From the NCBI GenBank assembly GCA_014762485.1, contig JABURU010000249.1:1-6197 (forward strand): 6,197 nt of DNA. The letters run 5' to 3'. Source of the stretch: Gammaproteobacteria bacterium. GTDB taxonomy: Bacteria; Pseudomonadota; Gammaproteobacteria; Thiohalospirales; Thiohalospiraceae. The notes beneath the pieces are model-generated. The model worked only from the letters and a program-made list of their open reading frames with translations, had not been told where the DNA came from and did no database searches. Below are positions 1 to 5,014 of this stretch, piece by piece. Made by a program: the position numbers and the translations under genes. Positions within the stretch are counted from its first letter, which is position 1, and each line of letters begins with the position of its first letter.

Positions 1-582
1 AATAGGATTGAGCTGGATAAATCGTACCTGGTATTCGTCATCGCGATAAATCAACAGGTGCGTATCGGCAGACTCTGTCGGAATAAAGTGGGTGCTAATT
101 TCATGAACCGGGTAGTGATAGCTTAATAGCCAGGCCATACTGCTGAGCACAGGTAGCTCATTTAGTAGATCACCATTCGTGTTAATGTGTTTCTTATCCT
201 GTTCTTCATCGGCTAACAGGATGGCCGACTCTGCCCATTCATAATGAGCCAGTTCTAACAGAAAAGGATAATCACTTTCCTCTTTGCGTTCATTCTCCAG
301 GTATTGCAGGAACTCGCGAGCCATTTCCGGGAATAGTGGCGTCCTGGCTTTGTGATGTGAAAAATAATCACGAATCATTTTATGCCAGTCATGATCATTA
401 AACAGTTCGCGTAAAACGGGGAAGTTTCCCGCCATGAAGTCCTCTACATTATTATAAAAAAGTTCGCTGTAGATCTTCATTCGACGTGATTCTATCCCGC
501 TGGGTATAGGATTATTATCAGGATCACGAATAAAAGCTGAAAATTGATATTGAATATCAGTAAAGTCGGGTGCCGAACTCAT
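1..582 (-). CDS. hvfC: HvfC-like DUF2063 protein, MNIO partner (C-terminus missing)
   Basis: This reading frame stays open for 194 codons from the ATG at 582 to the window edge, so the C-terminus (perhaps 50-70 residues by family length) lies outside. The N-terminal half matches the DUF2063 / 'putative DNA-binding domain' family: RRMKIYSELFYNNVEDF at about residues 33-49, FPVLREL at 54-60, then F-x-EMAREFLQYL near 84-95 and LAHYEWAE at 111-118. In the family these proteins are partners of DUF692/MNIO enzymes and help present the precursor peptide to the enzyme; despite the old domain name, a DNA-binding role is not established. The start is well supported: an AGGAG (plus-strand 591-595) sits 8 bases before the ATG, and the ATG follows the hvfB stop after one base (TGA-C-ATG), implying translational coupling. 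The region is visibly AT-richer than the rsx genes. The family call is confident; its exact role in this organism is inferred. Confidence 0.88.
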   Translation of the reverse strand, partial: MSSAPDFTDIQYQFSAFIRDPDNNPIPSGIESRRMKIYSELFYNNVEDFMAGNFPVLRELFNDHDWHKMIRDYFSHHKARTPLFPEMAREFLQYLENERKEESDYPFLLELAHYEWAESAILLADEEQDKKHINTNGDLLNELPVLSSMAWLLSYHYPVHEISTHFIPTESADTHLLIYRDDEYQVRFIQLNPI

Positions 583-583
583 G

Positions 584-1441
584 TCAGACACTCCTGTTTT
601 CAGCGATACCGTTGGTTGTGTAGTTATCCTGGTATTGATGAATGATATTGAGTTCGGTCAGTAACTTCTGCATCGGCGGAATATTAAAATCGCGCTCCAG
701 CAGGGTAGGGATAGTACCAAACTGTTGGTAGGTGAAATCCAGCAGTGACCAGACGGGATCGATGACATCGGCACCATGTGTGTCGACGATCAGATCATCA
801 GCTTCATTATAGTGCCCTGCAATGTGTAAATAGTCGATGCGCTCAGCGGGCAAGCTGCTGATGTATTGTTTCGCATCATAACCATGGTTGATGCTGTTGA
901 CGTAGACATTATTAACATCCAGTAATAATCTGCAATCCGCTTCATCAAGTATCGCGTTAATAAATTCAATCTCCTCTATTTGTTTGCCAGGTGCGGCGTA
1001 GTAGGAGACGTTTTCCATCGCGATAGGGCGCTCTAAAATATCCTGTACACGGCGAATACGCTCGGATACATATTTGATCGCCTCTTCAGTAAAGGGGATG
1101 GGCATCAAATCATATAGATGACCATCATCACTGCAATAGCTTAAGTGCTCACTATAACAGCGAATGTTATGTTCGTTTAAAAAGCGTTTTAACTTATGTA
1201 GAAAGGCTTCATCTAATGGCGATGGGCTGCCTATGGATAGTGACAGGCCATGGCACAGAAAAGGATAGCGCTCGGTGAGCTGCCGAAACTGGTGTCCATA
1301 CTCACCGCCAACACCAATCCAGTTTTCCGGGGCAACTTCTAAAAAGTCTATGGTGTCGGAGGGTTGGTCAACAAGCGCCCCAATGAAGGAGCGCTTGAGA
1401 CCGAGGCCGGCACCATGAACAGGGTATGACATAGTGTTCAT
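584..1441 (-). CDS. hvfB: HvfB-like DUF692 multinuclear iron oxidative enzyme (MNIO)
   Basis: This 285-residue protein has the length and motif series of the DUF692 family, a TIM-barrel fold holding two or three iron ions. Visible in order are GAGLGLKR (10-17), FLEVAPENW (33-41), FLCHGLSLSIG (61-71, His64), SEHLSY (97-102, Glu98/His99), LMPIPFT (112-118), AMENVSYY (141-148, Glu143/Asn144), LLLDVNNVYVN (172-182, Asp175), YLHIAGH (204-210, His206/His210), VDTHG (219-223, Asp220/His222) and LLERD (247-251, Glu249). These acidic and His residues are the expected metal and catalytic positions and none looks missing. Known relatives are MbnB (methanobactin), Haemophilus influenzae HvfB and bufferin enzymes, which oxidise cysteines of a precursor peptide using O2 to give oxazolone/thioamide or thiooxazole groups. 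The adjacent hvfA is the evident substrate. The ATG at 1441 is preferred over the ATG three codons later (1432) because AAAAGG lies 10 bases before it and would be 19 bases from the second. Confidence 0.95.
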   Translation of the reverse strand: MNTMSYPVHGAGLGLKRSFIGALVDQPSDTIDFLEVAPENWIGVGGEYGHQFRQLTERYPFLCHGLSLSIGSPSPLDEAFLHKLKRFLNEHNIRCYSEHLSYCSDDGHLYDLMPIPFTEEAIKYVSERIRRVQDILERPIAMENVSYYAAPGKQIEEIEFINAILDEADCRLLLDVNNVYVNSINHGYDAKQYISSLPAERIDYLHIAGHYNEADDLIVDTHGADVIDPVWSLLDFTYQQFGTIPTLLERDFNIPPMQKLLTELNIIHQYQDNYTTNGIAENRSV

Positions 1442-1451
1442 GGTTAGTTGG

Positions 1452-1457
1452 CCTTTT
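1452..1457 (-). promoter_or_regulatory. Ribosome binding site of hvfB, built on the hvfA stop codon
   Basis: The minus strand reads AAAAGG, 10 bases before the hvfB ATG at 1441. Its first two A residues are also the last two bases of the hvfA TAA stop, so ribosomes finishing hvfA unload on this site. It is weaker and longer-spaced than the GGAG of hvfA (7 bases) and the AGGAG of hvfC (8 bases), which would favour more precursor peptide than enzyme from one transcript. This last point is inference. Confidence 0.6.
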
Positions 1458-1803
1458 ACTTACTACCGCCGCATTTGCCTTCGCCGCACTTGCCTTCGTT
1501 AGCCTTCTTTTGGGGCTTGGCATTATTGCCACCACAGTTGCCTTCTTTGCCTTTGCCCATTTGCTTGCTGCCGCAATTGCCTTCGTTAGCGCGCTCTTTT
1601 GCGTTACCGCCGCAGTTGCCTTCCTTGCCTTTATTGCTGCCGCAGTTTCCTTCCATGTGGTTGCTTGCCAGCTTGTAGCCAGAGCTAAGTTCATTCATCG
1701 AGAATGGGTTTTCCACAGCATTAGCTACAGGAGCTGCTGCGATAGAGGCTGCAAATGCAGCGCCCACTGCCAGGGATACAGGTTTTAGATTGGTCTTTTT
1801 CAT
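1456..1803 (-). CDS. hvfA: HvfA-like RiPP precursor peptide with six EGxCG motifs
   Basis: This is a 115-residue secreted precursor. Residues 1-29 form a signal peptide: MKKTNLK basic start, an Ala/Val-rich core at about 9-24, and a likely cleavage after APVANA (Ala29). Residues 30-50 (start VENPF, then LSSGYKLA at 39-46) resemble the conserved segment just before the core in HvfA/GigA-type peptides, as I recall the family. The rest is a low-complexity Gly/Asn/Lys-rich core with exactly six Cys (54, 64, 77, 90, 106, 111), each inside an EGxCG pentapeptide: EGNCG four times, then a C-terminal tandem EGKCGEGKCG. In H. influenzae, HvfB converts EGKCG cysteines of HvfA to copper-binding oxazolone/thioamide groups; modification occurs before export. 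A GGAG at plus 1811-1814, 7 bases before the ATG, supports the start. hvfB begins 14 bases after the stop. A strong ECF-type promoter lies upstream. The Asn-containing motifs are the unusual part. The metal bound is inferred, not seen. Confidence 0.93.
   Translation of the reverse strand: MKKTNLKPVSLAVGAAFAASIAAAPVANAVENPFSMNELSSGYKLASNHMEGNCGSNKGKEGNCGGNAKERANEGNCGSKQMGKGKEGNCGGNNAKPQKKANEGKCGEGKCGGSK
1468..1653 (-). repeat. Six EGxCG core repeats within hvfA
   Basis: Residues 51-112 of HvfA carry EGNCG at 51-55, 61-65, 74-78 and 87-91, then EGKCG at 103-107 and 108-112. Spacers between the first five motifs vary from 5 to 11 residues and are made of Gly, Asn, Ser, Lys, Ala with a few Gln/Arg/Met/Pro; the last two motifs abut. 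At DNA level each unit is a GAAGG(C/A)AA(C/A)TG(C/T)GG-type stretch, so the region is a degenerate tandem repeat prone to expansion or contraction. The six cysteines are the only ones in the peptide. Confidence 0.9.
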
Positions 1804-1810
1804 AGTAATA

Positions 1811-1814
1811 CTCC
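1811..1814 (-). promoter_or_regulatory. Ribosome binding site of hvfA
   Basis: The minus strand reads TTGGAG with the GGAG ending 7 bases before the ATG at 1803. This is near-optimal spacing and fits a highly produced small peptide. It fixes the hvfA start; the next in-frame ATG (residue 36) would delete the signal peptide. Confidence 0.75.
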
Positions 1815-1843
1815 AAGTGGTATTGAACAGTTTGTGTGTTAGT

Positions 1844-1872
1844 TATACGTGCCTATTGTTTTTCTGGTTTCA
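1844..1872 (-). promoter_or_regulatory. ECF sigma-type promoter of hvfABC
   Basis: On the minus strand, TGAAACC (plus 1872-1866) is followed by exactly 16 bases and then CGTATA (plus 1849-1844). This has the form of ECF promoters (a -35 with an AAC core, a -10 starting CGT), and resembles the TGAAAC...CGTA pattern described for Bacillus SigW-type factors. An A-rich tract lies immediately upstream of the -35, as is common at ECF promoters. Transcription would start near 1837, leaving a leader of about 34 bases before hvfA. The sigma factor encoded just upstream (2597-3136) is the obvious candidate to read it. The sequence match is direct; which sigma factor uses it is inference. Confidence 0.7.
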
Positions 1873-1886
1873 ATTTTTTTGAGCTT

Positions 1887-2609
1887 TTATATCAAGCGCC
1901 ACTTTTCGCTAAATAATAGTGGGCCTTTAATGGTCTGTTTATCAAACTCTTTCATTGGTTCCAGGCTAACTATGACCTTGGCACCGTTCAGGCTGCGTCC
2001 GTGCATAGACGGCTTTTCCATTTCCATCATGCCGGGCTGCTCAGGCAGCAGTCCTAATGACATGGTGTGACCGTCATCCCAGGTTAACCATAAGGCGCAG
2101 GTCTTGTCTGGCCCCATGCTGACATTGCGCAGGGTTTTGATCATCATCATGTCTTTTTTGCCGCTGGCCTCGATTACCCATACCGGCTGAGCAAAGCGGT
2201 TATTTACCACCACCATATATTCTGCCGGTTTACTGGCCTGTTGCACCTGGAAGTTAAAGACACCACTAAGCACCAATAACAGCCCGGCGGTGACCGCGCT
2301 AATGCCTTTCCAGAAGTGAGAGTTATCCCATAGCTTGCTTAGCCAGGCATAAGTGAATGGCCGTTTTTTAGAGGCTGTTGCCCTGTGGATGTTTTTCCAG
2401 ACCTGCGAGGGTGGTTTAATCGGGCTGAGGCCACTGGACAGGGGCGACAGGCGATGTGACCACTCCTGTACTCGCAGGCGCAGGTCAGGATCGCTCTCCA
2501 GCAGATGCTCAAACCGACGGCGAGCTGCACCCTGCAAGGTTCCCAATACGTATTGGGAGGACAGCGCATCACGTAACTTGTGATTGTGTGGTTGCCTTAT
2601 GCCAGACAT
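1887..2609 (-). CDS. RskA-type membrane anti-sigma factor with Met-rich periplasmic domain
   Basis: This 240-residue single-pass membrane protein is encoded directly after, and overlapping by 13 bases, an ECF sigma gene. The cytoplasmic part (1-99) has the RskA-family pattern YVLGTLQGAARRRFEHLL (20-37), VQEWSHRLSPL (47-57) and PPSQVWKNI (66-74); it lacks a HxxxCxxC zinc motif, so it is not a ZAS-type thiol sensor. A membrane helix spans about 100-120, preceded by basic residues. The periplasmic part (121-240) follows the RskA C-terminal domain: VVVNNRFAQPVWVIEA (133-148), MSLGLLPE (183-190), VIVSLEP (212-218) and GPLLF (229-233). It is rich in Met: MMM at 154-156, M165, M183, MMEM at 194-197, M202 next to H203, and M219, plus one Cys (171). 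Such proteins sequester their ECF sigma until a signal, often via proteolysis, releases it. The Met cluster could bind Cu(I); that is inference. GGAG lies 11 bases before the ATG, so coupling to sigma translation probably helps. Confidence 0.88.
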   Translation of the reverse strand: MSGIRQPHNHKLRDALSSQYVLGTLQGAARRRFEHLLESDPDLRLRVQEWSHRLSPLSSGLSPIKPPSQVWKNIHRATASKKRPFTYAWLSKLWDNSHFWKGISAVTAGLLLVLSGVFNFQVQQASKPAEYMVVVNNRFAQPVWVIEASGKKDMMMIKTLRNVSMGPDKTCALWLTWDDGHTMSLGLLPEQPGMMEMEKPSMHGRSLNGAKVIVSLEPMKEFDKQTIKGPLLFSEKWRLI

Positions 2610-3136
2610 TGTCTTAATTGCTCCAGTGCCCGTCGTATCCAGGTTTTGATCGTACCCAGGGGTACGTCCATATGTTCCGAGAGTTCGCCATGAGTCATAC
2701 CATCATAATAGGCATGCATGAGTGCCTGTCGAGGCTGCTCTCTTAGCTCTTCCATGCAGCGTTGCAACAAACGTGCATCGCTTCCATGAAACATTTCCTC
2801 TTCCGCCTTTTCGTCGCTCAGGTTTTCAAATTCCAGCTCGCCGGCGAAACTCGCTCGACCCGAACGGCGTAAAATATCCACGGCCATGTTGCGCGTGATG
2901 GTGCTCATCCAGGTTGTGGCCTGAGCCCTTTCCGGCGTGTAACGCGCCGCGTTATTCCAAATCTTGATGAAGGCTTCCTGCAGGCACTCCTGTGCCGATG
3001 CTTCGTTTTTTAATATACGCAAACTGACGGCATATAGATTCGGTGATGTTTTTTGATATAGCAGCTCGAATGCCTTGTGATCGCCGCGGGAGCAGGCAAT
3101 CAGTAGGTCACTAACCGAGTAGTCTCTATATTTCAT
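2597..3136 (-). CDS. ECF-family RNA polymerase sigma factor
   Basis: This 179-residue protein has the two-domain layout of ECF sigma factors. Region 2 covers about residues 15-90, with GDHKAFELLY (18-27), the core-binding stretch ASAQECLQEAFIKIW (46-60) and WMSTITRNMAVDILRR (76-91). Region 4 covers about 125-176, with the -35-reading helix-turn-helix MTHGELSEHMDVPLGTIKTW (147-166) and RRALEQLRQCL (168-178). The G-M-T-H-x-E-L-S and PLGTIKTWIRR wording is typical of ECFs paired with RskA-like anti-sigma factors, which is exactly the next gene (13-base overlap). The ATG at 3136 lies five bases after the DUF1841 stop; the only purine-rich site (AAGGA) is about 13 bases upstream inside that gene, so translation is probably coupled. 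The likely targets include the hvfA promoter at 1844-1872. I saw no equally good ECF promoter directly upstream of the sigma gene. The specific ECF subgroup cannot be assigned by eye. Confidence 0.95.
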   Translation of the reverse strand: MKYRDYSVSDLLIACSRGDHKAFELLYQKTSPNLYAVSLRILKNEASAQECLQEAFIKIWNNAARYTPERAQATTWMSTITRNMAVDILRRSGRASFAGELEFENLSDEKAEEEMFHGSDARLLQRCMEELREQPRQALMHAYYDGMTHGELSEHMDVPLGTIKTWIRRALEQLRQCLA

Positions 3137-3141
3137 TCGAT

Positions 3142-3579
3142 TTAGTGTTTCCTTGTCAGGCTTTTGAGGCAGGCGAGGTAGGCCTGTTCATCCGGCATAC
3201 GGTTATGTTGCTGGGCCAGAAACAGGGCCTCGCTCAGGCAATTCATCATCAGGTGTTCTGCCTCATGGTTATCCTGGCAACTGGTGACCAGTTGCTGATA
3301 GATGTCCATGATGCCATCTGGACGCTGAGTGGTGAGCTGTTCATGCAGGGCGATGTGCATGCCCATGTGTAAGAATGGGTTGGTTTCGCCCAGCTCGGCG
3401 AGGTAATCCTTAGCCAGAGCCTGGCCTTCATTTTCCAGTAAGGCGGTATATTCCGGATGCTGCCTGATGACAGAGGCAATGGTCTGCTCCAGGGGCTCCA
3501 TAGGCTCCTGGTTGGTATGTTTGCGCCAACTTTGAATAAAGACGCGGCGCATTTGTTCTCTGTCATTACCAAATAGCAT
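3142..3579 (-). CDS. DUF1841 family protein, function unknown
   Basis: This 145-residue soluble protein starts MLFGNDREQMRRVF, the usual beginning of DUF1841 proteins (MF-x-x-DR-x-Q-x-R). Further family-like stretches are HPEYTALLE (41-49), ETNPFLHMGMHIALHEQ (65-81), QRPDGI (85-90), HEAEHLMMNCLSEALFLAQ (105-123) and a final AYLACLKSL (133-141). It is mostly helical by composition and has no signal or membrane segment. The frame also contains a TTG four codons upstream (3591), but that codon overlaps the GGAA ribosome binding site lying 7 bases before the ATG at 3579, so the ATG is the start. The His-rich runs (H71, H75, H79-E80, H105-E106, E108-H109) could hold a metal, but no function is known to me. 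The gene sits between nth and the sigma gene with five bases to the latter, so it may be co-transcribed with the regulatory pair. Confidence 0.88.
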   Translation of the reverse strand: MLFGNDREQMRRVFIQSWRKHTNQEPMEPLEQTIASVIRQHPEYTALLENEGQALAKDYLAELGETNPFLHMGMHIALHEQLTTQRPDGIMDIYQQLVTSCQDNHEAEHLMMNCLSEALFLAQQHNRMPDEQAYLACLKSLTRKH

Positions 3580-3585
3580 ATCTAG

Positions 3586-3589
3586 TTCC
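3586..3589 (-). promoter_or_regulatory. Ribosome binding site deciding the DUF1841 start
   Basis: The minus strand reads TTTGGAACTAGAT and then ATG at 3579, giving GGA with 7-base spacing. Because the alternative TTG start (3591-3589) is part of this site, it cannot be both, and the ATG is chosen. Confidence 0.65.
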
Positions 3590-3603
3590 AAACCGTTTTA
3601 TCG

Positions 3604-3631
3604 ATTATGCCAGTTATTTTCTCCCTGTACA
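3604..3631 (-). promoter_or_regulatory. Putative sigma70 promoter for DUF1841-sigma-anti-sigma
   Basis: In the 70-base gap after nth, the minus strand has TGTACA (plus 3631-3626; four of six bases of TTGACA), a 16-base spacer, and CATAAT (plus 3609-3604; five of six of TATAAT) preceded by TG-G, an extended -10 element. Transcription would start near 3597, about 18 bases before the DUF1841 ATG and just ahead of its ribosome binding site. This would give the regulatory genes a basal supply independent of the rsx operon. It rests on sequence match only. Confidence 0.45.
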
Positions 3632-3649
3632 GTGGGAATTAGACTTAGA

Positions 3650-4288
3650 CTATTCGTCGCTGGTTTTGTGTTTGTACTCACACAAATCTTCGATAATGCA
3701 GGCACCACACTTGGGTTTACGGGCCACGCAGACATAGCGGCCATGCAAGATTAGCCAGTGATGCGCATCGATAAGGAATGTTTCAGGCACAAATTTCAGC
3801 AGTTTTTTCTCGACTTCCAGCACATTTTTGCCGGGGGCGATCCTGGTACGGTTGGCGACCCGGAATATATGGGTATCTACCGCCATAGTCGGCTGGCCGA
3901 AGGCCGTATTCAGTACTACGTTTGCCGTTTTCCGGCCTACCCCGGGCAGAGCTTCCAGATCTTCCCGGTTATCTGGTACCTTGCCGTTATGCTTGTCCAG
4001 CAACATTCGGCAGGCGGCAATCACGTTTTTGGCCTTGGAGTTATACAGGCCGATGGTTTTAATGTACTCCTTTAAACCCTCTTCACCCAGGTCGTATATC
4101 GCCTGTGGCGTATTGGCGACCGGGAATAGCTTATCAGTGGCCTTGTTCACCCCCACATCGGTTGCCTGGGCGGAGAGTGTTACCGCGACCAGCAATTCAA
4201 ATGGGCTTGAATATTTCAGCTCGGTGGTTGGGTGAGGGTTGTCATCACGCAGACGCGTGAAGATCTCGGTACGCTTTTGTTTGTTCAT
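3650..4288 (-). CDS. nth: Endonuclease III, DNA glycosylase/AP lyase
   Basis: This 212-residue protein is essentially collinear with E. coli Nth (211 residues). It removes oxidised pyrimidines from DNA and cleaves the abasic site by beta-elimination. The helix-hairpin-helix LEALPGVGRKTAN (111-123) carries the catalytic Lys120, and MAVDTHIFRV (135-144) carries the catalytic Asp138, both at the same numbers as in E. coli. The C-terminal [4Fe-4S] ligands are Cys187, 194, 197 and 203 with the standard C-x6-C-x2-C-x5-C spacing, so the enzyme looks intact. It starts 18 bases after rsxE with no clear ribosome binding site, consistent with being the last gene of the rsx operon, as in E. coli. I see no hairpin with a T-run after it, so read-through into the DUF1841 gene is possible. 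Confidence 0.97.
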   Translation of the reverse strand: MNKQKRTEIFTRLRDDNPHPTTELKYSSPFELLVAVTLSAQATDVGVNKATDKLFPVANTPQAIYDLGEEGLKEYIKTIGLYNSKAKNVIAACRMLLDKHNGKVPDNREDLEALPGVGRKTANVVLNTAFGQPTMAVDTHIFRVANRTRIAPGKNVLEVEKKLLKFVPETFLIDAHHWLILHGRYVCVARKPKCGACIIEDLCEYKHKTSDE

Positions 4289-4306
4289 ACTGCTGCTGAT
4301 AGGGGG

Positions 4307-5014
4307 TTATTTGTGCGCCTCTGCACGGTTGCCGGATTCCATGGCAGTCTCATCCAGCATATCATGGGCTTTACCTGTATTTCGCTGATCGATGATGTTT
4401 TTGGCCGCAATGATCAGCCCCAAACCTATAAACGCTCCCGGTGGCAGGATAGCCAACAGGAAGCCCCGGTAGTCATCGATCAGGGTCATGGTCATACCGC
4501 GGGCGTCCTCGCCAAACATCAGGTGGGCATCCGCTAGCAGGGTGCCTGAGCCCAGTATTTCACGCATCCCCCCGAGCAGCACGAGGATCACGGTAAAACC
4601 TATCCCCATGGCTAATGCGTCTACCAAAGCGGCAGACACCGGATTCTTCGAGGCAAAGCCTTCAGCGCGGCCGATGATCGAACAGTTAGTAACAATCAGC
4701 GGTATAAAAATGCCCAGAATCAGATATAGCCCATGAAAGTAGGCATTCATAGCTAGCTCGATGGCCGTCACCGCGGAGGCAATGATGAGCATGAATACGG
4801 GCAGGCGAATTTCTGCACGGACAAAATTACGTATTGAAGACACTACGACATTGGAGATCACCAGCACGGCGATAGTAGCCAGGCCCAGCCCCAGGCCGTT
4901 GATCAGGTTATTGGTTACGGCCAGTAATGGACACAGTCCAAGTAGCTGTACCAGAGCCACATTATTATTCCAGAACCCATCGCGGGTGATTTGCTGGTAG
5001 CTAATTTCAGCCAT
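4307..5014 (-). CDS. rsxE: Rnf/Rsx electron transport complex subunit E
   Basis: This 235-residue inner-membrane protein (E. coli RsxE is about 231) is one of the two homologous channel-like core subunits (with RsxA) of the Rnf/Rsx complex, which passes electrons between NADH and ferredoxin or, as Rsx, keeps the SoxR iron-sulfur sensor reduced. Several hydrophobic helices are visible, e.g. about 39-59, 71-90, 95-110, 130-150 and 186-204. GLCPLLAVTN (26-35, Cys28) and VTNCSIIGRAEGFA (108-121, Cys111) are the conserved half-membrane motifs whose cysteines, with those of RsxA, hold the intramembrane iron centre in studied complexes. The frame is open further upstream to 5152, but the real start is the ATG at 5014: AGGAG lies 7 bases before it, MAEISYQQI matches the family start, and the extra 46 residues would be an Arg-rich read of rsxG. 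It overlaps rsxG by eight bases (ATGGCTGA). Confidence 0.95.
   Translation of the reverse strand: MAEISYQQITRDGFWNNNVALVQLLGLCPLLAVTNNLINGLGLGLATIAVLVISNVVVSSIRNFVRAEIRLPVFMLIIASAVTAIELAMNAYFHGLYLILGIFIPLIVTNCSIIGRAEGFASKNPVSAALVDALAMGIGFTVILVLLGGMREILGSGTLLADAHLMFGEDARGMTMTLIDDYRGFLLAILPPGAFIGLGLIIAAKNIIDQRNTGKAHDMLDETAMESGNRAEAHK

Noticed and set aside
1468..1653. Regularly recurring DNA unit suggesting a CRISPR or intergenic repeat
   Set aside because: The repeats are short, degenerate, in frame and encode EGxCG; spacers are 15-33 bases and low complexity.
1368..1694. Ala/Lys-rich open frame on the minus strand across the hvfA/hvfB junction
   Set aside because: It is the other-frame shadow of the repetitive hvfA core; low-complexity codons keep it open. 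hvfA and hvfB both have better starts, ribosome binding sites and family matches.
1448..1788. Two plus-strand open frames rich in Leu/Pro and Ala/Phe that look like membrane proteins
   Set aside because: They are antisense to hvfA; the hydrophobic look comes from the complement of Gly/Asn/Lys codons. No ribosome binding site or promoter was seen.
1850..1900. Terminator between the anti-sigma gene and hvfA
   Set aside because: The minus strand here carries A-runs, not T-runs, and there is no strong stem; the A-tract fits a promoter upstream element better.
3253..3267. HExxH-like sequence (HEAEH) in the DUF1841 protein suggesting a zinc protease
   Set aside because: There is no recognisable third ligand or protease fold, and as I recall the family often has a different residue at the Glu position. 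It is kept only as a possible metal-site note.
3137..3400. Second ECF promoter just upstream of the sigma gene (GGAAAC near 3147, GAAACC near 3383)
   Set aside because: Neither has a CGT-type -10 at 16-17 bases, so autoregulation through a promoter here is not supported.
3580..3591. TTG start for the DUF1841 gene
   Set aside because: The TTG is part of the ribosome binding site of the ATG at 3579, and family proteins begin at that ATG.
3604..3649. Intrinsic terminator after nth
   Set aside because: The only hairpin (around CTGTACAG) is short, and no T-run follows it on the minus strand.
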